Positions 39,892 through 45,389 of a stretch of 45,389 nt of DNA are shown here, piece after piece. Source of the stretch: an uncultured Gemmatimonadota bacterium (GTDB lineage: Bacteria > Latescibacterota > UBA2968 > UBA8231); contig CAITNQ010000196.1 of assembly GCA_903893785.1 (NCBI GenBank), forward strand, positions 1 to 45,389. The letters are read 5' to 3'. The position numbers and the translations under genes are program-made. The stretch's first letter is position 1. Each line of letters begins with the position of its first letter. Below the pieces are notes generated by a model. It was not told the DNA's origin and made no database searches. It saw only the letters and a program-made list of their open reading frames with translations.

Positions 39892-39966
39892 GCTCCCATC
39901 GTCTAGCGGCTAGGACACGAGATTTTCAATCTTGTAACCGGAGTTCGATTCTCCGTGGGAGCACCA
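39892..39966 (+). tRNA. tRNA-Glu (anticodon UUC)
   Basis: 75 bases with encoded 3' CCA. Acceptor stem GCTCCCA (39892-39898) pairs with TGGGAGC; the discriminator is A. The D arm reads GTCTAGCGGCTAGGAC, as in glutamate tRNAs. Anticodon stem CGAGA/TCTTG (with one G-U) closes the loop TTTTCAA, giving anticodon TTC. T arm CGGAG TTCGATT CTCCG is perfect. It has its own promoter and a strong terminator downstream. Confidence 0.97.
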
Positions 39967-39974
39967 ATTCTGCA

Positions 39975-40009
39975 CCGCTGCCCAGGCCGTTAACGAGCCG
40001 GAGCAGCGG
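39975..40009 (+). other. Upstream hairpin in the tRNA-Glu/dehydratase spacer
   Basis: CCGCTGC (39975-39981) is complementary to GCAGCGG (40003-40009), with a 21-base loop carrying a GGC/GCC inner pair. It comes just before the terminator hairpin. It could be part of tRNA 3' processing or of a leader for the downstream dehydratase. Confidence 0.35.
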
Positions 40010-40016
40010 CCGAGAC

Positions 40017-40049
40017 AGAGCCCCTCCAATGGAGGGGCTCTTCTTTTTT
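40017..40049 (+). terminator. Intrinsic terminator after tRNA-Glu
   Basis: AGAGCCCCTCC (40017-40027) pairs perfectly with GGAGGGGCTCT (40031-40041) around a 3-base loop, then TCTTTTTT. A very strong Rho-independent terminator for the tRNA transcript. It ends only 21 bases before the GTG of the next gene. Confidence 0.92.
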
Positions 40050-40070
40050 GGGAGCGACGGAGGGCACACC

Positions 40071-41207
40071 GTGAAGATCACCGCAGTCGAGATCGTCGAA
40101 CCGGACGAGGCCAATGTCGGCAACTACTACTGGGTCCTGATTCACACCGACGCCGGGCTGACCGGGTTGGGTGAGACGTACCACGGCTTCCGTGGCGCGG
40201 CCAAGGCCTGCCTGCGCGCCTTTGGCGACAGCCTGGTGGGCGGCAATGCCGACGACATTGAGGGCATCTATCAAGGTCTGTTCCGAGCCTCTTCGTACCA
40301 TGGGCACGACGGGGCCGAGTTCCGCGCCATGAGCGCCATCGACGTGGCACTGTGGGACCTGAAGGGACAGGCCCTCGGGGTACCGGTGTACCAACTCCTG
40401 GGCGGCGCATGTCGCGACTGTGTGCCGGTCTACTACAGCGGCGGCCTTGACGGCCTGCCCCACGAGCGCACGCCGATCATGGAGCGCGCCCACTGGCTGG
40501 TGGAGAACGGCTGGGGCGCGTTCAAAAAAGACATTTTCCAGGGCATGAAACGGCGGTCACCGACGGCCCTGCCGAGTTACCTGAGCGCGGCAGAGATACG
40601 CACTGCGACCGATGAGCTGCGCTGGGTCCGCGAAGCCGTGGGCGAGCAACTGGAGATCTGCATTGACTGCCACGCCCTGTGGGATGTGCCCAGCGCGGTC
40701 AAGTGCGCCCAGGCATTGGAGGAGTTCAACGTGATGTTCATTGAGGAGCCCATCGGGCCGGACAATGCCGCCGCCATGGCCAAGGTAGCCCGTGCGACGC
40801 GGACGCCGGTCTGCACCGGCGAGCGTCTCTTCGGGCGTTTCCGCTTCCGCGAGCTGCTTGAGGCCCATGCCTGCGATGTACTGATGCCAGACCTGGCCTG
40901 GACCGGTGGCATCTCTGAAACGCGCAAGATCGCTTACATGGCTGAGACGTACTACGTGCCGATAGCGCCCCACAACTACGGACCGGTGACCTGCGCCGCC
41001 CTCACCCACGTGATGGCTCACGTACCCAACACGCGCTACCTGGAGTTCACCGCCGACCATTACCAGCGCTGGAACCAGGGGCCTGGCTGGAACACCTGGA
41101 TCGACCATCCCATCGTGGCCAGTCAAGGAGCCCTGCCCTTGCCGACCCGACCGGGTCTGGGCGTGGCGCTGAGCGACCGGGTCCTCCGCCACGGCCCGCG
41201 CAGCTGA
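40071..41207 (+). CDS. Enolase-superfamily acid-sugar dehydratase (mandelate racemase type)
   Basis: 378 residues, GTG at 40071 behind CGGAGG; upstream extension would run through the terminator hairpin. The complete active site is visible: K152/K153 (AFKKDIF), metal ligand D199 with H201 (ICIDCHALWD), EEP at 225-227 (FIEEPIGPD), E251 (CTGERLFGR), D274 and H301 (APHNYGP). The ID-x-H plus PHNYGP pattern is typical of acid-sugar dehydratases such as galactonate- or related aldonate-dehydratases, which make 2-keto-3-deoxy acids, substrates for HpcH/HpaI-type aldolases like the one at 8622-10283. Unlike the protein at 24528-25775, all metal ligands are present. Ends convergently with the discoidin-like gene. 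Confidence 0.88.
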   Translation: MKITAVEIVEPDEANVGNYYWVLIHTDAGLTGLGETYHGFRGAAKACLRAFGDSLVGGNADDIEGIYQGLFRASSYHGHDGAEFRAMSAIDVALWDLKGQALGVPVYQLLGGACRDCVPVYYSGGLDGLPHERTPIMERAHWLVENGWGAFKKDIFQGMKRRSPTALPSYLSAAEIRTATDELRWVREAVGEQLEICIDCHALWDVPSAVKCAQALEEFNVMFIEEPIGPDNAAAMAKVARATRTPVCTGERLFGRFRFRELLEAHACDVLMPDLAWTGGISETRKIAYMAETYYVPIAPHNYGPVTCAALTHVMAHVPNTRYLEFTADHYQRWNQGPGWNTWIDHPIVASQGALPLPTRPGLGVALSDRVLRHGPRS

Positions 41208-41235
41208 ACTGAGGCTGTCGGTGCCGGGGTTCAGC
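41203..41235. terminator. Inverted repeat between convergent genes (weak candidate terminator)
   Basis: GCTGAAC (41203-41209) and GTTCAGC (41229-41235) are exact complements around a 19-base loop. The repeat covers the dehydratase stop codon and most of the 32-base gap to the convergent gene. No T-tract. The layout resembles the stronger hairpin at 5666-5709. Confidence 0.35.
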
Positions 41236-41239
41236 CCGG

Positions 41240-41776
41240 TCAGTGCGCCGGGGCCGCCTTCACCCAGGCATAGGAGGTCGGAGTCACTGCGGTGCCATCG
41301 GGGCCGAGGAACCGCACTTCGTAGAGGGTCGCCCGCCCGGACATCGACAAACCCAGGTTGTCGATGGGCAGATCCGGGCGGCACGGCAAGTCAAACCACA
41401 GGTTCTCTTCCAGCGGGGCCAGACCACTCACGGCCCAGAGTGGTTCCTCCACCCCCTGTCGCTGCCCGGTATCGCTGAAGCTGCCGCCCAGGTAGCCATA
41501 CACGGTATACCGCTCCATCAACCCCATGTAAACGCGGATTTTGGCCAGCGCCACGGGGCGAGGCCAACTGACACGTAGGAGCCCCGCCCCACCCCACATC
41601 ACGTTGGGGGCGGCAGGATCGGTGTCCGGGGTTCGGCCGTCAAACAGCGCGCCGACCTCACCGACCACCGGGTTCAGCGTGGTGGCCGCAGTCACCGCGT
41701 CAGCGGTCAGATCGACGCCGGCAACCACTGGCGAGCCGGCCAACACCATGGCCAGGCATAGGGCGTGGGGTTTCAT
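41240..41776 (-). CDS. Small secreted protein with discoidin (F5/8 type C)-like domain
   Basis: 178 residues, ATG at 41776 with GGAGG about ten bases upstream. A signal peptide (MKPHALCLAMVLAGSPVVAG) is followed by one beta-sandwich domain: LTADAVTAATTLNPVVG, LFDGRTPDTDPAAPNVMWGG, LLRVSWPRPVALAKIRVYMG, IDNLGLSMSGRATLYEVRFLG. This order matches coagulation factor 5/8 type C folds, which bind carbohydrates or surfaces. It would act in the periplasm or outside the cell. The start lies 20 bases after the permease stop, so it is the last gene of a three-gene unit with the permease and the second DUF362 protein. The fold call rests on pattern recognition only. Confidence 0.68.
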   Translation of the reverse strand: MKPHALCLAMVLAGSPVVAGVDLTADAVTAATTLNPVVGEVGALFDGRTPDTDPAAPNVMWGGAGLLRVSWPRPVALAKIRVYMGLMERYTVYGYLGGSFSDTGQRQGVEEPLWAVSGLAPLEENLWFDLPCRPDLPIDNLGLSMSGRATLYEVRFLGPDGTAVTPTSYAWVKAAPAH

Positions 41777-41795
41777 GGCGGTCAGGCCTCCAGCT

Positions 41796-42893
41796 TCAAC
41801 GGTTCCACTGCCACGTCTGCGGCGGTCGCGAATTCTGCCAGTAGCGCGACAGGTCATCGCTGGTTTCCACATTGCCGGCGTACACCATATGGGGTCGGTA
41901 CTCGGGTGCCACCAGGCCGTAGGCTGCCCCCAGCAGCGTACCTCCCACCAGGGTCACCCCCAGGTACAGGGCGACCACGCGTGAGCGCATGACGGCGAAC
42001 AGGTTCACCAACGTACTGATCTTGGTGGCTGAACCGGTCAGGAAGAAAGCAAGGGCAGCTCCCGAGCCCATGTTGAGCGACATGAGCACGGCCACGGTCG
42101 CCACCGCACCGCCACCGCAGACGTAGAAGGGGATCCCGAGCAGGCCGCCGATTACCGCCGACTCAAGGCGTCGCCCGCCCATGAGTTCGGCCACGAAACT
42201 GGCCGGAACGAAGACCTGCAGGAGGGCGGCCACCAGCAGCGACAGCACGAAGTACTTGAAGACGAACCGGGTCATGTGGAAGAACTCGCGCCACAGGGCG
42301 CTGGCCGCGGGCCACCGCCCATGATCACCGAGGTGCCGCCCGGCATGGCGGTGCCCGCCCCTTGAGTGCGAGTGCGCATGGCGCGCGTCGCCGACGCTCC
42401 TGGCCTGGCCCGCAAAGTCGATCCATCCGCGCGCCGCCGCGACCTGAGTAAACCACCCCGCCAGCAAGGCCAGCGCGAAAGCCGACGCCGCGCGCGCCAG
42501 CGCCATGGCTGGCCCCATGACCCCCCACGTGACCACGAACAGGGACGGGTTCATCAGCGGCGCCGCCACCAGAAACGCCATGAGGGGTACAACCGGGAAA
42601 CCCGAACCCAGGAGGTTACCCACCACCGGGATCGAGGCGAAGGTACAAGCCGGCGAGGCCATGCCAGCCAGAGCCGCCAGAGCCGCAGCGGAGAGCCCCC
42701 TTCCCTCGAGGGCCGCGGCTACACGCCGGTCGTTCACCAGCCGTGCGATGGCCACGCCAACGGCCGGACCAAGCAGCATGTAGTACCAGAGGTGGCTGAA
42801 CAGCGTCCAGAAGACGGACGCGACGGCGTACGTGTACGAACCGCCGAACCATTCGGCAAACACGCGACCGACCCAATCCCATCCGGCATCCAT
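41796..42893 (-). CDS. UPF0718/ArsP-like permease with His-rich cytoplasmic loop
   Basis: 365 residues, ATG at 42893 behind AGGGAG. About eight hydrophobic helices. Two halves each carry the family pattern: SPACTFASIPVVGNLLGSGFP (80-100, with C83) and GIPFYVCGGGAVATVAVLMS followed by GSATKISTL. Between them a hydrophilic loop (about 165-195) has a His cluster, HAHSHSRGGHRHAGRHLGDH, suggesting metal sensing or binding. Relatives (DUF318, ArsP) export trivalent organoarsenicals or have unknown cargo. Gene order DUF362, permease, discoidin-like on the minus strand with gaps of 71 and 19 bases implies one transcript. Cargo unknown. Confidence 0.8.
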   Translation of the reverse strand: MDAGWDWVGRVFAEWFGGSYTYAVASVFWTLFSHLWYYMLLGPAVGVAIARLVNDRRVAAALEGRGLSAAALAALAGMASPACTFASIPVVGNLLGSGFPVVPLMAFLVAAPLMNPSLFVVTWGVMGPAMALARAASAFALALLAGWFTQVAAARGWIDFAGQARSVGDARHAHSHSRGGHRHAGRHLGDHGRWPAASALWREFFHMTRFVFKYFVLSLLVAALLQVFVPASFVAELMGGRRLESAVIGGLLGIPFYVCGGGAVATVAVLMSLNMGSGAALAFFLTGSATKISTLVNLFAVMRSRVVALYLGVTLVGGTLLGAAYGLVAPEYRPHMVYAGNVETSDDLSRYWQNSRPPQTWQWNR

Positions 42894-42964
42894 CGTGGAC
42901 TCCCTGGTCGCAGCCAGGTGAGGGGGGATCGCGCTCCCTCCCTCACCCGGTGGCCAACGCCCCG

Positions 42965-45028
42965 CTAGCGCAGTAGCGTAACCTTCTGAACCGACGCCAC
43001 GTCGCCGACCTCCAACCGCACCAGGTACACGCCGCTGGCGACGTCGCGTGCGGCGTCATCCTGGCCGTGCCAGACGACCTGGTGTCGGCCGGCCCCAGGG
43101 CTGCCATCGAACAGCACGGCCACGCGTTGTCCGTTGACGGCCCAGACAGTGACACGGGCGCGCCCGTCGCGCGGGAGCGCGAATGGCAGGACCACGGATG
43201 AGTTGAACGGGTTCGGGTAACCCGCAGCCAGGACCGGGCTCGCCGGCAGCGCGGCCTGGGCGTCGTCCATGCTCACCGCCGTCGGTACCGGCGCCAGGCC
43301 CGGGCGCAACTCGGGCAGCATGCGGCTGCCGTCGGTCAGGCTCAGACCGATGCCACTGCCGCGATAGGTTCCCACTGTCTTGGCCAGCACCGCGTTGGTG
43401 CCCTTGTTGAGGTGGACCTGGGTGGTCAGGACGGTGTACTTGCTGTAGGCCGCATTGTCGACCGCCAGTTCGCCGTTGACCCACACGCGCGCCGGCCCAT
43501 CGGAACCGAATTTGATGCGGGCGTCCTGCTCCACATCACTCTCGACGTAGGTGAAATAGTACATGGTTTTGCCGGTGGTATCACCCAACTGCAGGTGCGA
43601 CAGATCCGTGTACGGTTCGGGGTACCCCTTGCGATGCGCATAGGCCGTCCATGTCTGGCCCGCCTGCTGGGCGCCGGCGAGGGGCCGGGCCGTGGCCTCG
43701 CCGCCCAGCGCGTCCGCCTTGACGTCCGATTCTGCCAAGGGACCCAGCATAAGGAACTCCTGGAACCCTGAAGGTCGGAAATTGGGGTTGCCGGGGAAAC
43801 GATGCATCAGAGCCGCGGGCGTGCCGCCGGTAACGACGTAGTCGCGCGAATCGAACGAGCCCAGACCGACGTCGCGCGCCAGTACCAGCTGCTGCAGATC
43901 AAGCGGGTTGAACCCCATGATCCGGGCGGCAACGGCTTCGGCCGCCACCACGTTCTGGCCCGCAATGACCACGTTGTGGTTGATATCCGTGGTCCCCCCG
44001 TACCAGCCATCGCTGGACCAGAAACCGGCCGCCAGGCAGTAATCCGGCGGGCGGATCCGTACCATGTCCATGTAACCCGACATGATGGCCACGTTATCAA
44101 TCACCGCGCCCTTGCCCGGTCCCCCCGAATAGCCACGGATCCCCACCGTGCCCACGTAATTCTTGAGGAACACCGTGATCCCCGGCGCTGTGGTCTTCAG
44201 GGTCGGCTGGTCAATCAGCTTGTCCACCTTGAGCAGCGACTGCGGTACCCACCACTTGCCGCGCGGCGTACCGAAACCGGGTTTGAAGTCCTCGTAGCCC
44301 CACCCGCGCTTCTGCCCCCCGAGGAGCTGCAGCCCACCGCCCGGAACGTCAGTGAGTGTGATGTCGTCGTCGTTCAGATCGACGATGTCCACCGTGGTGC
44401 CCTGCTGGGAGGCGTTCGCGGCGTCAACAATGCCCTGGTACGACAGGCTGTCGAAGGCCGACCAGGTTACTGTCCAGCCGTCGATGGGGTAACTGGAGAA
44501 ATAGGGCGACCCGGTGCGGGCAATCTCGCCGGAACCTTCCATGATGGAGATCCGCCGCGGACCGATGCGCTGGATCAGGTACTCGATGAGCGCCTTGGTC
44601 ACGCGCAGATCGCTGACACTGCCCCAATGGGGGACGTTATCCACGGCGCCGTCCCAGAAACCGCCGATCTTCCGGTCTTTGATGATCAGCGGCGCGGAGA
44701 CCATGTTCACTTTGATGCCAACCCAGTCGCCCGGGTTGACGATGGAGCGCAGCGATCCCGGCGAGGTGTCGCGGTCGAGGGCCAGATAGACCAGTTCGCG
44801 GACCTGGCGGTAATCGATGGCCGGGCTGTCCAGCGGCACTGCAGGCGACAGGTCCTGCGAACTGGCCAAGGCCACGGTGGACGGGCCGGATTGGGTCGCC
44901 TCAACCGGCGTCAGGGTGATGTACGCCCGCTGCCGGTGGGCCATGGACAGATCAAAGGCGATAAGGGGAAACGCGACCAAAGCCGCGGCACCCCACAGGA
45001 AACGCTTGGTCGGTCGCCTGAGTTTCAC
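42965..45028 (-). CDS. Exported DUF362 protein with carbohydrate-binding-like domain and C-terminal sorting domain
   Basis: 687 residues from GTG at 45028, chosen because GGAAAGG lies 6 bases upstream; an ATG at 45043 adds five residues but has no site. A signal/anchor (about 8-30: KRFLWGAAALVAFPLIAF) precedes a DUF362 domain (about 60-430: VGIKVNMVSAPL, RISIMEGSGEIA, LLKVDKLIDQPTLKTTA, GITVFLKNYVGTVG). Next is a beta domain (about 490-590: YFTYVESDVEQDARIKFGSD, ARVWVNGELAVDNAAY, NKGTNAVLAKTVG) like ligand-binding modules on glycosidases and esterases. Last comes the FlgD-like tag (LAAGYPNPFNSSV ... ASGVYLVRLEVG ... KVTLLR). Homologous in layout to the protein at 16952-18592 but without a twin-Arg motif. 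Function unknown. Confidence 0.82.
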   Translation of the reverse strand: MKLRRPTKRFLWGAAALVAFPLIAFDLSMAHRQRAYITLTPVEATQSGPSTVALASSQDLSPAVPLDSPAIDYRQVRELVYLALDRDTSPGSLRSIVNPGDWVGIKVNMVSAPLIIKDRKIGGFWDGAVDNVPHWGSVSDLRVTKALIEYLIQRIGPRRISIMEGSGEIARTGSPYFSSYPIDGWTVTWSAFDSLSYQGIVDAANASQQGTTVDIVDLNDDDITLTDVPGGGLQLLGGQKRGWGYEDFKPGFGTPRGKWWVPQSLLKVDKLIDQPTLKTTAPGITVFLKNYVGTVGIRGYSGGPGKGAVIDNVAIMSGYMDMVRIRPPDYCLAAGFWSSDGWYGGTTDINHNVVIAGQNVVAAEAVAARIMGFNPLDLQQLVLARDVGLGSFDSRDYVVTGGTPAALMHRFPGNPNFRPSGFQEFLMLGPLAESDVKADALGGEATARPLAGAQQAGQTWTAYAHRKGYPEPYTDLSHLQLGDTTGKTMYYFTYVESDVEQDARIKFGSDGPARVWVNGELAVDNAAYSKYTVLTTQVHLNKGTNAVLAKTVGTYRGSGIGLSLTDGSRMLPELRPGLAPVPTAVSMDDAQAALPASPVLAAGYPNPFNSSVVLPFALPRDGRARVTVWAVNGQRVAVLFDGSPGAGRHQVVWHGQDDAARDVASGVYLVRLEVGDVASVQKVTLLR

Positions 45029-45389
45029 CGTTTTCCTTTCCATACGGATAGGGGCCATGGCCCGGGGGCACAGGCCCGTCGCGGCGGCAATGCCAGTCGC
45101 CGCGGAGAACACGCAGCCCAGAGCGGTTGCCGACCGGGCAGCCCAATGTACGGCACCGATGTCGCCGCCTTCTGGAGGCCAACATGGGCCGCGGGGTGAA
45201 CCCATGCAAACCCGCCCTGACGGCGACCCGACAGGAATGAGGGCGCCAGACGCTGATGACACGGCCGCAAGCGGCCGCAATGCCCTGCCAGCAGCGTACC
45301 AACCCAGCCCATGGCGCGGATGGCGGAACCCGCGGAGCGGCCGGGCCCGGCGCCACCTGGCGCAGTCAGCCGCGGGCTGCGCCGCGTCC
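45029..45389. other. Upstream region of the DUF362 gene at the window edge
   Basis: 361 bases with no supported gene. Open frames here are short and look like composition-driven shadows. I found no convincing promoter; a weak minus-strand TTGCAT/CATGTT pair near 45181-45209 is below my threshold. A neighbouring gene may begin just beyond the edge. Confidence 0.4.

Noticed and set aside
43802..45199. Plus-strand open frame of 465 codons opposite the second DUF362 gene
   Set aside because: Composition-driven antisense frame; the opposite strand carries recognisable domains.

Overview
This 45 kb stretch of high-GC bacterial DNA (roughly two-thirds G+C by eye) is densely coded. It carries about 30 protein genes, one tRNA-Glu, several hairpin terminators and one non-coding tandem-repeat array. 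Two exported proteins end in a FlgD-like/type IX-like sorting domain with the YPNPFN signature. Together with a TonB-dependent receptor, this points to a diderm of the wider FCB superphylum, such as Latescibacterota, Hydrogenedentota or another uncultured lineage. That placement is inference; the window has no rRNA or marker-gene tree.

Layout. (1) 1-4693: 3' part of a His-rich NicO-type Ni/Co exporter (+), convergent with a two-gene minus-strand unit (UroD-like protein, then TonB receptor, overlapping by 11 bases). (2) 4890-5651: a divergent sugar isomerase/epimerase-fold gene, closed by a perfect 13-bp hairpin. (3) 16673-5720: an eight-gene minus-strand operon with gaps of 73 bases or less and two ATGA overlaps. 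In order it holds an MtaA-like methyltransferase, a DUF5060/DUF4038 glycosidase, a GH36-like alpha-galactosidase, a UroD-like protein, an HpcH/HpaI aldolase fused to two cupins, an SDR dehydrogenase, a sugar isomerase-fold protein and another UroD-like protein. (4) 16952-18592: an exported DUF362 protein, then a 35-bp tandem-repeat array. (5) 25775-18896: a minus-strand run of an enolase-superfamily protein, a DegT aminotransferase, topoisomerase III and a DUF4838-type protein. (6) 25906-31762: a plus-strand operon of GH4, a GH20-like protein, a UroD-like protein and a Gfo/Idh oxidoreductase. (7) 36267-32119: aconitase and a second DegT aminotransferase, ending at an intrinsic terminator. (8) 36502-41207: UbiD-type decarboxylase, amidase, tRNA-Glu with its own promoter and terminator, and an acid-sugar dehydratase. 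(9) 45028-41240: a second exported DUF362 protein, a UPF0718/ArsP-like permease with a His-rich loop, and a small secreted discoidin-like protein.

How it fits together. The accessory part looks like glycan and sugar-acid catabolism. Glycosidases (GH36, GH4, DUF4038, GH20-like) would release sugars. An SDR and a Gfo/Idh enzyme could oxidise them, enolase-superfamily enzymes could dehydrate the acids, and an HpcH/HpaI aldolase could split the 2-keto-3-deoxy acids. The standout feature is five UroD-fold paralogues in 30 kb, present in all three catabolic units and each carrying a different active-site tetrapeptide. Only one has the complete His-x-Cys...Cys zinc site of corrinoid methyltransferases. 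No corrinoid protein, transcription regulator, SusD-like protein or sugar permease is visible. The link between UroD-fold proteins and glycosidases is the best candidate here for an undescribed system; their substrates cannot be read from sequence.
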